DNA of 26,017 nt from NCBI GenBank assembly GCA_027604005.1, contig JADGJT010000011.1, positions 5,870 to 31,886 of the forward strand, written 5' to 3'. Position 1 is the stretch's first letter; each line of letters opens with the position of its first letter. Below, in pieces: positions 1 to 11,086 of the stretch. The stretch is from Dinochytrium kinnereticum (taxonomy: Eukaryota > Chytridiomycota > Chytridiomycetes > Chytridiales > Chytridiaceae). Both the position numbers and the translations under genes were made by a program. Under the pieces are notes generated by a model that saw only the letters and a program-made list of their open reading frames with translations, searched no databases and was not told the DNA's origin.

Positions 1-2768
1 GAAAAAACAGTCACATTCGATCTATTTAAATACAAAAAAATTTAAACATCTTGAAAGGTATCAAAAACTATATATATATATATATATGTCCGCCTACCCC
101 CACCCTCTCCTCTCCCCCCCCCCCCCCAAAAAAAAAAGAGTTTGGAAAAGAATAATATATAGAAAACTCACTCTGCCTCCCCTGGAATTCGCCAGACGCA
201 AGACATCTTTCCATTTGTGTTGTTCGATATCCGGATGACCTGGTTATCAATAATACGATACCGTGAGCAAGATCCGAAATCAACGTATGTGTCCAGAAGA
301 GTCGCGGCGAGGTTTGAGCCAGTGTTTTCATAAAAGTATTCGCTAGCCATGTTGCCGTCTGTGTAGGGTGAATCGAGGAGCCGAGCTAAAGATAGAAAGG
401 AGAAGGGATGACGTTAAACATTGATATACAATGCTGGGGGGTAGATTGGTACCTGGCTGAGGATGATATTTTGCATCGGTATAAGAGAGAACGCCGTTGT
501 CGCTTCGAATAATACCGCTTTTAAGCATCTAAAATGAGATATGATATCAGCATTTTCATGCAATGGAAAAATCAAACCTCTTCTAAATGTTCCGGCCCAA
601 AACTCCACAACCCGTTCTCAACTCTCCTCCGATAATTTTCAATCATCCTCGGATGAAACGTCGACGGCCTCCTTTTTTCATTATAACAAGTCCCGATGAT
701 GTCCAAGTACTATTTTTTGACAAAATTAATACAGAATCCAGATACAAGAAGCAAACCAGGCCATCCTGATGCTCCACAAGACAATAAACCCGTCGATGAT
801 AATTGATAGGTTCGGAAGGGCAAAATTTAATGGTCAACGCTACAGATGAATTAGGGTTGATCGTTCCCCAAGGTTTATCGATTTGAAAGGTGCTATTTGG
901 TTCTGTCAAAAACTTTATATTCAACAACATTAGAAAGTGAAGCCCATCAATTAAAAGAGTCCAGTTACCTGATAAAACGCTGCAATCGGTGAATGATTTT
1001 GAATGTAAAGAGGACGAATGACCGTCGTATTTGACGGAACGTCGTTGAAGTTGATGAGGTTGGTGTTGAGAGCGACTCGAGGGCCTTTCCAGTTCTTTAT
1101 TAAAATACGAACACGGTTAAAAGAAATGTATACCTATGCCAGACCCTGAGCAAGTAATTTGGAGCGTGTTGCCAGATTGCGTAGTGATGTTAAAGTACTC
1201 TGTAGAGATCATTTCGGCTGCTACAGGTGTGTACGATATCTAAAAGAACAAATTCGTTAGCAGAAACAAAATAGCATTGCGGGGAGGGGGACCCACTGAA
1301 ATCTCCATCTTGCGGTGACTCGGAATCGTTCCAGATTGAGTTGAAAAAACAAAATAAGGCTCGGTATCGCTTTCAGTGTGCTTTATCTGAAAGTTTGCCG
1401 GGACCTAAAGAAAATATGCAAACCAATCAGCCAGATTGTCCCCAGGCTTGCACTTGAAACAAATTCGTCACCGAAGGACGAAAAGTAACATCAAACCCGC
1501 TCAATAATAAAAAAATAACAACTAGAATTGGAAAACAAATGTGTTATCCTCACCGCAGAATGATTCTCAAGCGTAAACCTTTTCTCAACACTTTTCCCCA
1601 CATAGACCTCCCCGAAATCAAATTGCGTCACCTTCCCTTCGATGGCGAGGTGTGAGTACTTTCCAATCCCGTAGATCGTAAGAGCTTGCGTGACCTCAGA
1701 ATGCTCCCACTGGTCTTTGTCTCCGAATTTACATACCGCCGTCGCCGTAAACACAGAAGCATTCTAATCAATAAATCAAGATAAACACCCAACTTGTAAG
1801 AATAGCCACTTTTTTAGTGCAGTGGAAAATAGAGGTTTAGGGGAAAACTTACGTGCGGCTTAAACTCGATCGTAACAGGACAACTCTGACCAGGCAACAA
1901 CGTCCCAGTCCTTGGCGTAATACTAAATGGCTTCGCAATATCCCACTCATACGTACTCGCCAGCTCCCCCGTATTCTTCAACGTAAATATCCTTTTCGCA
2001 ACCTCCTTCACAGGACATAAAGAGAAATCAATGGATTCAGGAAACTCCAATACGTGTTCCGGAAGTGTTGCCTTGATGGGGAGGTAGAATTTTCCAAAGG
2101 ATGTTGTAAACTCTATCACGTCGCTATAACATTCCTTTTATTAAAAAAAAAAAGCAACTTTAGCTATTCCATTTTAATGGGTTCTGAATGAGAGGGGGTT
2201 AAACCTTTGCGACCGGTCGAAATGTTATTGGAACTGTCCAGCTCATCCCTGCACTCAAGGTTTGGGTCTCTGGGAATTCCATGGAGAAGTACCGTGTCTG
2301 CGGAAGCTTATACCTGATCTTTTGCGTCTTCATCACAACGTTCTTAACAACCAAATGCTTGACATGCTCTCCTCCAGGCTCCCTAATATCCAACGGAAAA
2401 AGAAACAAAAGAGCAACAACAAAAGAAGAGAAAAGAATAAGGGTTAATACAAGCCTCAGAAAGCAAACCGCCGCAATAATTGTTGAAGCTGCCTGTTCTC
2501 ACCAGTGCGTAAAGTGAACCATGTCCGCACAATCAATGCCAAACTGCAGCCTCCTCTGCCTTCTGTTTGGCGTGGGAATGGCATGGTGCTGATGCGACGC
2601 CGCCTTCAGTGATGGGATGGGTGAGGTGCTGTTGTTTGTGGAGGGCGACAGGTAGGGACCAGCAGCCGATGCGATCTTTGGCAGGTCGATGGCGTGAGCC
2701 TTGCGCTTAGCGGCGATGCCTCCAGCAGCAGCGGCGGCAGCAGCAGCGGGGTTGTTGTCGTCGTCCAT
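1..2768 (-). CDS. CFAP65: CFAP65-like cilia/flagella-associated protein (ASH/MSP-like domain repeats), 3' end outside window
   Basis: Large structural protein of motile cilia, associated with the central-pair apparatus in studied systems. Exons read on the minus strand: 2768-2503, 2382-2205, 2134-1853, 1763-1554, 1404-1297, 1239-1134, 1084-969, 912-757, 709-578, 528-453, 385-172 and 21-1 (continuing off the edge). All junctions are GT-AG and in phase, giving about 621 residues, roughly the first third of animal CFAP65. The start ATG at 2768 opens a poly-Ala stretch ([12 protein letters not shown]). The second exon holds KNVVMKTQKIRYKLPQTRYF and TVPITFRPV, which match what I recall of the CFAP65 N-terminus. 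Later exons carry repeated immunoglobulin-like ASH/MSP beta patterns such as FTLKNTGELASTYEW and VTIEFKP, then YLDIIGTC before RPSTFHPRMIENY. HYDIN or another ASH protein is the alternative, but the KT-Q-Y segment and the IGTC...HP pattern favour CFAP65. It lies head to head with the gene at 2836. Confidence 0.85.
24..171. repeat. Low-complexity tracts in the last visible CFAP65 intron
   Basis: This intron holds a TA dinucleotide run at about 69-87, C14 at 114-127 and A10 at 128-137. On the minus strand this reads T10-G14. Such runs are prone to slippage, so the exact lengths here are the least reliable bases nearby. The flanking splice sites, GTGAGT at 171 and TAG ending at 22, look normal. 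Confidence 0.8.
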
Positions 2769-2835
2769 CCGTTCAGCTTGTCACCTCCCTCAAAAAATCG
2801 ACAATTTACACGAGTATTTTCGCAATATTCCAGAC
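2769..2835. promoter_or_regulatory. 67-bp divergent promoter between CFAP65 and the 2836 gene
   Basis: Only 67 bp separate the ATG of CFAP65 (minus) from the most likely ATG of the plus-strand gene, so both 5' UTRs and core promoters must overlap or use each other's first exons. No clear TATA box was seen. The plus-strand frame stays open upstream to 2701, but that part is antisense to the CFAP65 poly-Ala codons, so the 2836 start is preferred. Confidence 0.45.
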
Positions 2836-3747
2836 ATGGACACCGCCAGCAGCGGTTGCTGGAGGGGACGGGCGGTGGTTGACCCGCGGGTGAGGGGCGA
2901 GCTGGGGCTGCAGCCTGAGGTCGATCCAAGGCTCATGCGGGTCAGCGCTCTGCGCATCGCTCCACGGCCCCTCACGCACCCGCTGGAACCCGCTGCAGAG
3001 AGAGGCGAGGAAGCGGGTGGAGTCCTCGTCAGGCCTTCAACCAATTCAAGCAGGTACCAAGCGGAACAGATTAGACAGATTGCAGAGGCGAGGTTTGACG
3101 CTGACGTCGAGATTTTAAACCTCTCGAAACGGGATCCGGAGGAGATTCGACGTTTGCGATCGAGAGTCGCTGGAAAGGTTGGGGAGAGAGAGCTCTTTTC
3201 CCCTCGTTCTGTTTTTTTCTTCGTTTTTTTCTTTGCGTTTGGGGGTGCTTTCGTGACTGACAGTTTTTTGGATTTGTGGTAGAGCGTTAATGTTGGAGGA
3301 ACGGAACCCCTTTTCACGAATCTCATCCCCATTAGCGCCGCATCGACCGAATCACAACCGTACGTGGAGAAAACAAGGCTTCCTCGAGCAAAGAAGACTC
3401 TTAGCAAAGCCTGGCTCGATTTCAAGGAAAATCGTCCCCGTTTCGAAGACACGTAAGCCTCACCATCTCATGCATTTACATATTTTGCTTGTTCCATTTC
3501 GCTAATCGCCAACACCAATCTGTGACCTTCCTTCTCACTTGAAAGGTGGGCCGGCGACCTTGAAGTCGACAGCATCTCACTCCCCTACCCGCAACTCAGT
3601 TACAACCCTTTCGAAGGGATCCCAAACCGTCATGGAGATGAAGGGTTCAAGCCCTCAGTTTCAATTGCGTCTTTGACCGCAAACCTGGAAGATGTGCATA
3701 GGCGAGAGTTTTTTGAGAGACCGTTGGAGTGGGATGATCTTTATTGA
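2836..3747 (+). CDS. Unknown 237-aa protein, divergent from CFAP65 (possible flagellar protein)
   Basis: Three exons, 2836-3177, 3283-3452 and 3546-3747, with GT-AG introns of 105 and 93 nt. The phases agree (0, then 2) and the frame ends at TGA 3745-3747. The product has no signal peptide or membrane helix. It starts with an Arg/Pro-rich segment, then a charged helix-like part (EQIRQIAEARFDADVEIL, EEIRRLRSRV), then TRLPRAKKTLSKAWLDF, and ends in an aromatic, proline-containing tail (LPYPQLSYNPFEGIPNRHG ... ERPLEWDDLY). I do not recognise the family. Short proteins with Tyr/Pro/Trp motifs of this sort are common among ciliary microtubule-associated proteins, and the 67-bp divergent pairing with CFAP65 suggests co-expression during zoospore formation; that is inference. 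The start could be earlier in the same frame. Confidence 0.7.
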
Positions 3748-4302
3748 GGAGTGATGGTTTGGTTTTAGGAGTGATCTTCTTACTTTTCGTGGAGAGGTGG
3801 TCTCTGGAGAGTGTCCGTCAGAAGTTGAACGGAATTTTACTCCCTTCCCTACCCATCACTCAACTACCGACTTGACGAAGGTATCCCAACCGACATATCG
3901 GTGGAGTCTGAACCCGTCTGTTAAGATTCCGCTAATTGTGTATGGGTGATAGGATTTCGGACGTATTATTGTTGCAATAAGTTCGTCATGGAGGTTTTAG
4001 TCAGCGCCATTGTCATGGAGGTGCTTTTGAGTAGAGAGAGGAGGGCATTGGTCGAGTCTTCCACCAGTACTGTCTGCAGCGCATGTGTGAGCAAAAAACC
4101 ACATTTACACGCCTCAACACTAGGAGGAAAAGTAATAAGCTATGCCTATTCATTAAACACCCAATAGTAAACAAACAGATACATATGCTTAATAATAAGA
4201 CTTTATAGCGGCGACACCCCGCGCTCACTCCACCTCAACTCACTCATTACCCCACCCCCCCCCGCCCCCTCAAAAAAAAAAAAAATTAACAACAATCCCA
4301 TC
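3748..4302. other. Gene-free interval with a probable decayed exon copy and a C/A-rich tract
   Basis: This 555-bp stretch lies between the stop of the 2836 gene and the stop of UTP18, which converge. I found no convincing open frame. It contains a degraded copy of the preceding gene's last exon (3796-3921, listed separately) and a homopolymer-rich segment near 4252-4285 (C runs followed by an A run). Confidence 0.6.
3796..3921 (+). pseudogene. Probable decayed duplicate of the last exon of the 2836 gene
   Basis: The stretch around 3840-3921 resembles exon 3 (3546-3660) in the same order. Matching pieces include an AG followed by GTGG, a CT/CCC-rich block, CTCA-TAC, GAAGGxATCCCAA, and GGxxxxxGAACCCGTC against GGGTTCAAGCCCTC. 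By eye, identity over the best 65 bases is about 60 percent. Translated, LNYRLDEGIPTDIS lines up with LSYNPFEGIPNRHG. The copy is frameshifted relative to its 5' part, and spliced from AG 3795 it would soon hit TGA, so it is probably non-functional. An alternative terminal exon is less likely. This was judged by eye only. Confidence 0.4.
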
Positions 4303-6141
4303 TCAACACCCATCAAAAGCCGAAAATCTATAAAGCAACGCTCGCCCTTTATCATTCCCCATCGCCAAAAATCCACCGCCAGGTGACCAATCCAAGGAAT
4401 TCACATAACTCAAAGGAGTATCCGCCGTCGGCCAATTAGCAAACACCGACAACGACGCACAATGAGCAATCCTTAACGAATCCTTTTTCATCTTTGACGC
4501 CATGACAAGGGCTTGTGAGGAGGGGTGAAAGGAAAGGGAAGTGATAGGGGTGGTGAGGTTTGTGAAGGATTTTAAGGGGGTTGGGTGGGAGGTTTGCAGA
4601 GATGTGGTGAGGTTGTATAGGTTTACGACTCCTGAGCTTGATCTGTTTTAGTTTTGTTTAGGGTTAGTTAGGATTGCGGAGAAAGTGGAGAAAGAAGATG
4701 GCTTGAATGTAAAGGAGGAGGGGACGTACCCAGTGGCAATGAGAGAGTTATCGGCAGAGACAGAGAGGGTTGAGGATTTTATTGCTCCTTCGTCAAAGAA
4801 CCTGTGGATACATTGGCGGGATGAGAGGTCCCATTGGTAAATCTCGCCGTCACCTAAAAAGAAAAAAAAGGGGGCAATTGAGAAAAAATCCCAAAAAATA
4901 AGAGCAAAAAGGCTCACCTCCAATGGAATAAAGATATTTTCCATCTTTTGAGAACTCAATAGCCCTTACGGATCCATTCATCTTAAGATTAGCCACCCAT
5001 TGCTTCGTCATCCTCGACACCAACACAATATACCCATTCCTCCCCAAGAATGCAATGAACTGCCCGCACGGACTAGCAACATGTCTCTCAAAACTCTCCT
5101 CATCACGCCCCCTTATCCCATAAATCCTCTCTACCATCCCCTTATCAATATCATAAACATAAAAGTGCTTTCGCCGTCCAGACGCAATGATCTGTCGTCC
5201 GTCCGAAGTGAAATCGGCCGCAAGAATCGGGAGATCTTTGAAATACACGCTTTGGACTTTAGGGTTGAGCTGACCGTCTATATGGAAGAGACGGAGCGTG
5301 TGGTCCAAACCTGCAGTCATGAGAATAGGAGCAGCAGGGTGGAACTGACAAGACTGAACGACCGCGGATGAAGGTTCCATCTGATTACCATCACGAACTC
5401 TATGAGCATCAATGATGGTTTTGGGCAATGTCCTGTTGGTGCTTTGTCGAATGAGTCCCAATGACGATCGAAACACGGCAGCGGCGGTGAAAGTGGCTTC
5501 GGTCCTATCATTTTCATCATGGGAACGCTTGAGATTCGGTTTGGCCCATGCAGGTGTTGGATGAAGTTTTTCAAACTGCCTTCGAAGGCGACGTTCATAT
5601 TCAATGGAGGAGATGGTTGACTCTGCCTCGTCGGTCCGGAGCTTGCGGAGACGGTTGGGGCCGTCCGCAATGTTCACGGTGAAGGAGTCTTCGTCGTCGT
5701 CTTTCCAGACGCATTTTTCGTCTTCATCAGAGAGATTGCCTTCCTTTTCGGCGGCATCTTCGCTGTCATCCCCGAGGAATCGTCGCTCACCGTCCAGGTT
5801 TTCAAAGATCCGTGTCTTTCTCTTGTCAATCACAAACAGTTCCTGGAAGGGATGCGAGGGTGATTAATGCCATCATGCATTCCCGTTGATGAGAGAAGGG
5901 CGAAGGGGAATACCTCATCAAGGATATCTGCATCCTCATTGTCCATCTTTCTCTCCAGCTCATCCAAGTCGATGCGGTCGGGGACCGAATCGAGAGAGTC
6001 CCAGATGGAGTCGTCCTGGACGGCAGCGCCAAAGACCATCGCCTCAAGCGCCCTCTCCTCGTCATCCCTTTCGCTTGCCCTTGCATCAATCCTCGATCGC
6101 TTTGCAGCAGCGCCGGCAGACGGCGTCTTCTTCGATCCCAT
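4303..6141 (-). CDS. UTP18: UTP18, U3 snoRNP-associated WD40 protein of the SSU processome
   Basis: Nucleolar WD40 scaffold (UTP-B module) needed for early 18S pre-rRNA cleavages. Exons: 6141-5914, 5842-4918, 4853-4730 and 4642-4303. The phases are consistent and give 538 aa; as I recall, human and yeast UTP18 are about 550-600. The N-terminus is acidic and low-complexity. The family hallmark YERRLRRQFEKLHPTPAWAK follows at about residues 155-175, then WD repeats: VVQSCQFHPAAPILMTAGLD, AADFTSDGRQIIASGRR, AIEFSKDGKYLYSIGGDGEI, LSVSADNSLIATGSSSGVVN and SLDWSPGGGFLAMGNDKGRA. The usual C-terminal end (LLYRFSAF) is present. It faces the CLC gene across a 220-bp shared upstream region. Confidence 0.94.
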
Positions 6142-6361
6142 TCGCAGCGTGTCCCGTCGCTCGCTCGCAGGGAAATGGTGGGGAGTCTTTTTTTTTTTTT
6201 TTTTTTTTGTTTCCTTTCCTTTCTTTTGTCCCCTGTGAAATCTGACAGTGAGGAGTTGTCTGGCAGCCACATTTCGTAAATTTCAACATTCAGCCATTCA
6301 ACAGGAGGCACAATTGGACGCTGAAGGGGACGTCCCCATTTCACCCCACGCCGTCGACAGA
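6142..6361. promoter_or_regulatory. Divergent promoter UTP18 / CLC with a T21 tract
   Basis: The 220 bp between the UTP18 ATG (minus) and the chosen CLC ATG (plus) holds an uninterrupted run of 21 T at 6188-6208, followed by T/C-rich sequence. Long dA:dT tracts in fungal promoters commonly exclude nucleosomes, so this could serve both genes. No TATA-like element was obvious. The CLC frame has no stop back to an ATG at 6248, so part of this interval might be coding. Confidence 0.5.
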
Positions 6362-9300
6362 ATGCAGAGGCCCTCACCGCTGACCACCACACCGCCAACG
6401 CATCCATCCGCTGCATCCACGGCCGCCTCATCGCCTGCCTCGTCACGCTCATCCCTCCCTGCTGCTGCTGCTGCTGCTGCTGCCGTCACCCCTGCTTCCG
6501 CTGCTGCCCGTCATCCTGCCTCCACCGCTCACACGCCCACCACCGCATCAGCAACTCCCTCGACACCGCTGATGCGTTCATTCAAGCGCCTCAGGATTCC
6601 TGCGTCCTCAACCGCTGCTGATGCCTCAGAGACTTCTCCCCTGCTCTCAACCGCAAGGCATGTTGTCCTGTCTCCCTTGCCATCCATCCCTTTGAACTCT
6701 CCTTCACACCAACACAATCTAAACCAATGCACAAAAAAAAAACCAAACCACAACAGAGCTCGAAACTCTGCTGCCGTTGACGTTCGCGGCCGTGACATGC
6801 AGGACAGGCGGCGATTCACATGGTCACCTCGAGTTGAGAGGAGCGTCACGGATCCGTTAGAGTCACCCAGAACTGTAAGAAGGCGCGCTGGGATCTCCAT
6901 GCTGCTTTCTAGGAGGACAGGTGACTATGACGATGACGCTCTGACAAAGGAGGGTAATGGTCTTCGTGTATGGTAAGGAGATGATTATCCTTCTTTTTCC
7001 TTTTGCCTCCGCTTTTGATCATGTATCCCACTCTTACCTATTACGGAATGTGAATAATTAGGTATGATGACTATACCACCATTGGTAAGTGTTTTTTATA
7101 CTTTTCACGCGTGTTTCTTAATATTCATCAACGCATTTTAAACTAGACTGGATACACGATTACGTTAAAGAGCGTGTCCGCGTTCGAACATTAAGAAGCC
7201 AACAAGGATTTCGCGGCTTCTTTATGAACAACTTTGACGCCCTCCAAGCCTGGATCCTCATCCTTCTCATCGGTAACCAACAGTTTTTGTCCTTCATTAA
7301 ATGGTTTCTAATGGTGAATTAATCACAGGAGTCTTCTGCGGTAGCCTCGCCTCCTTTGTGAATTATAGCGAAATGCTTCTATCAGACCTAAAAGAAGGCT
7401 ACTGCACCACCAACCCCCTCTCCACGAAATCGCTTTGCTGCCGAAATAATTCCACCCAAACAACCTGTGTCTTCTGGCGTCCCTGGTCAGATCCCCTAAC
7501 TAAGGACCCTATTCAAACGTCCTGGATCGAGTACGTAATATACGTAACTGCAGGGATTTTATACGCGCTGGTAGCTGGATGGGTCACATACCAATCGGCT
7601 ATTCATCCTCGATCTGGCGATATTGGGGTGTTTTCGAGGCAGAATGAAAAGGTTTTGTACCCTGCCGCTGGAGGCGGTATCCCTGAGTTGAAGACTATTT
7701 TGGGAGGGTTTGTGATCAGAGGATTCTTGGGGTTACGAACGTTATTTACAAAGGCTATGGCGCTGGTCTGTTCTCCATCTTCTCCTGCATTACTATTTTT
7801 CCTTTGCTTTTACCTTATTTACATGCTTTTTTTCTCAATTTAATTTCCTTCTTCCTGCCCTTTTATCTTAACATATATTTGACTTCCCACCCCAGATCTT
7901 TGTTATGGCCTCCGGCCTCTGCATAGGCCAGCAGGGTCCCCTGGTTCACATCTCGGCATGCGTCGGAAACGTAGTGTCAAGATTGTTTCCGAAGTACGCT
8001 AAGAATGAAGCCAAAAGAAGAGAGATGTTGTCAGCCGCTTCTGCGGCGGGTGTGAGCGTTGCATTCGGAGCTCCTATTGGTGGAGTTCTCTTTTCGCTTG
8101 AGGAGGTTTCCTATTATTTTCCTAGCAAGACGAGTGGGTTTTTGCAGTTCTTCTTTTTATCTTTACTTTTGGTTTTGGTTTCTGTTTTTTCTTTTTTCCT
8201 TTTTTTTTTTTGTTGCTGTTTAAAAAAGGGAGAGGGTGCATTAAGGAAAAGATAGCTTTGCTTGTGTCCTTTTTCCCCCTCTTTTTGCTATTCTTTCCAA
8301 GGCGATTTTTACACTAAAGGTTTACCGTTTATTCATGCTTTGAAAAAACCAGTGTGGAGAAGCTTCGTCTGCGCCCTCACAGCAGCCGTCACAGTTAAGG
8401 TAACCCTGCTACAATCTGATCGCATCTGATGATTCATACCTAACTTTCCTCTTTATTTAAAGCTCATCAATCCTTTTGGAACCGGTAAACTTGTCAGCTT
8501 TCAAGTCACCTATCACCATGATTGGCACACTTTTGAGATGATCCCTTTTGCTTTTCTTGGAGTTTTGGGGGTCAGTACCCCTTCCTCTGCTTACCACACT
8601 CTCGTCCACCTTCCTCCATGAAACAGAGATACTATTGGAGAGCGATCGCTCGGTCTATCTCTTTTCATACAGACTAACGACCATAGCTGCCACACTAATC
8701 GCATCTCTTCTCTAAATCCACAAAAAATCGTTCTCACAAAAAAAAACAACAAAAAAAACAAACGACAAACAAGCAGGGCTTTTTTGGCGCCATCTTCATC
8801 AAAATCATCACCTTCCTCCCGTCATTTCGAAAACTTACCGCATTGACCTCTCATCCGCTTCTTGATATCTCCATGGTGGCGTTATTAACGGGCCTGATTT
8901 CCTATCGGTATGAGTTAACGAGGATTGGGACGAATGAGTTAATAGGGCTGTTGTTTTCGGAGTGTGAGAGGGAGGAGGGGGGTGTTGATTTTGGGGGGCT
9001 TTGTAGGTGAGGGGGTGTTTTTTTGTTTTTTGTTTCTTTCTCTCTTTTTTTTCGGAAGGACGTTGCAGTTGACTTGGTGGATTTCGTTATGTTTATGTTG
9101 TTTATGTTCTTTTTTGTCCTTTTTTTTCTCTCTTGCCCTTAGCCTATATTTTTTAAAATAAGTTCTTCTTTTTCCTTTCTCTTCTTTAACTGTTTTTAAC
9201 TCTGCCCTCATTATTTGCTTATTTTTCTTCCTTCTTTCTCCTCGCTGGCAGCACAACAAACTACGATCACGTGATTCATCTTCTCATCACCTGTCTCGCC

Positions 9301-11050
9301 ATCAAGGGTCTCCTAACTATCTCCACGTTTGGTCTTCGTATCCCTTCTGGTGTTTTCAGTCCTTCTATGGCGATAGGTGCATGTGCTGGTCGCGTGCTAG
9401 CTGTGGTGATTCAAAGTACAATCAAGTAAGCAATACGTTCTCTTCTCTTCTACAGCATAAGAGCAGCGATCTCTTTAAATATGTCTTCTGCCCCTAAAGA
9501 TTTTTTTACTCATATGGTGTTTCCGCCACCCTTACCTCTTTTCATTTTTGTTCTTTTCTTGGTTAAATTCGTCATTTCCTCTTAAAACAATAGGTCCCAC
9601 CCCGATTGGTTCCCTTTTGTGAGATGCGATGTGGGGAAAGATTGCATCATTCCGGGGGTCTATGCAATGGTTGGGGCTGCTGCGGCTGTCAGTGGTGTCA
9701 CTCGCATGACAGGTATGTATGTCAACAGATAAATAATTGTTTCTCATGATCTATTTTTTTCTTCTTTTTTTTCTTATGTACATTTTCCCCTACCTCTTCA
9801 GTTCCGTCTTTTGAAAGAAAAAAATATTAACCCTCATATAATTTTGGATTTTTAGTCTCCCTGGTTATTACTATGGTCGAGTTAACTGGGGCTCTGACCT
9901 ACGTACTTCCCATTATGGTAAATGTCAACTCGATCTTCCACCTCTGTTGCTCTCCTCTAAAACACTTTTAAATCCTTTTTTACTTCGCTTTCTTCTACAC
10001 AAAATCAACAAAAAAAAACTATACTTCTCTTCACAAAAAACACTTGCCTGAATCATCTCCTTTACTCCCCGACGCCGAATTCCAAGACCTCCATAATGGT
10101 CGCCAAATGGACCGCCGACATCTTCTCCAAAGACTCGATCTACGATGCGCTGATTCGAAAATCTGGACATCCATACCTGGATCATAAGCGTGAGCATCAT
10201 CATAAAGATGGAGCGTTGGGTCGGCCTCCTGCCACTGCTGGGGATGTTGCGGTGGTTGGGGATGCTAGGCTTTTATTTGATGTTGATGGGACGTATGGGG
10301 AGGTGGATTTGTGTGAGATTTTGAAGGGAGAGGGTGAGTTTTTTTTGTTTTTGCTTTTGTTTGTTTATTATTGTTGTTTTCTTTCTGCTTTATTTTTTTT
10401 TAAAATGTTGAATGATCAATTATTTTTTTTATCGTTTTGCTGTGATATAACTTTCCTTGTTTGGCGGGCTTCAAGGCGAGCGCTGCTCACCAAAACCTAA
10501 TCCTTTTCCTCCTTTCATTTCGCCTTTTCTATAATCGCTTTATACTATTGTCATGGTCAAGGCCTTTCCGACAGCGGCTTCCCAGTCCTGAAAAAAGACG
10601 TTTTGGTCGGGTACCTGGGTTTCACCGAACTAGATCACGCGTGGCGTAAGTCCTCTCCTCCAAAACGCCATCATACATTTGCCCGTTTTTCTCACCCCCT
10701 TTGCCTCTCTCTCCAGAACTCTTCAAGCAACGAAACATCGAGTCCCCAGACCACTACCTGGGCTTCGCCTTTGCTCCTCCCTCTGAAACCTCCACCGCCT
10801 TTCCCTTCTTCAACCTTACTCATTGGATGGATCAGGTACTATTTCAACACTCCTTCAGATTATGCTAACCTGTAATCAAAAAAAAAAGGCCCCACTCTCA
10901 GTTACAACGAATTCATCCATGGAACTCGTCACTGAACTTTTTATTAAATTGGGAGTAAAGACTTTATGTGTGAAGCATCCCGACGGGAGGTATGCAGGGG
11001 TGATTCATAAGAAGAGATTGTTGGCTTGGTTGAATTCAGAGGTAGAATGA
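6362..11050 (+). CDS. CLC family chloride channel/transporter (Gef1 / CLC-3-5 type) with altered anion-pathway residues
   Basis: Anion pathway protein of endosome/vacuole/Golgi-type membranes. Fifteen exons: 6362-6972, 7062-7084, 7147-7272, 7329-7765, 7896-8133, 8353-8399, 8463-8570, 8777-9006, 9252-9425, 9594-9712, 9856-9917, 10087-10333, 10562-10645, 10717-10835, 10889-11050; 2787 nt in frame, 928 aa. About 200 N-terminal residues are Ala/Ser/Pro-rich (Ala run at 6463-6486). Then come YDDYTTIDW, DLKEGYC and a Cys-rich luminal loop, [52 protein letters not shown] and [17 protein letters not shown], ending in two CBS domains (about 10220-10645 and 10889-11045). These are CLC-3/4/5 and Gef1 signatures. 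Oddities: the usual GSGIP reads GGGIP (residue 369) and GKEGP reads GQQGP (residue 412), so the gating glutamate is Gln. The second glutamate (SLEE) and the pore tyrosine are kept. The start is uncertain (6248 also in frame). Confidence 0.95.
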
Positions 11051-11086
11051 GTCGAGGGGGGGTTGACTTTCTCTTCGCCTTCGTTA

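Noticed and set aside
1405..1553. An exon encoding FDVTFRPSV in CFAP65
   Set aside because: It looked ASH-like, but its phase does not fit either neighbour. Skipping it gives a clean phase-0 junction (HSA joined to VPANFQIKH).
2701..2835. N-terminal extension of the 2836 gene through an in-frame poly-Ala segment
   Set aside because: It is the antisense of the CFAP65 Ala codons (GCN runs read as Ala on both strands). A start at 2836 avoids overlapping first exons.
6463..6486. CTG-repeat expansion as a distinct repeat locus
   Set aside because: It is a short, interrupted Ala-coding run inside a low-complexity N-terminus, and is not remarkable on its own.
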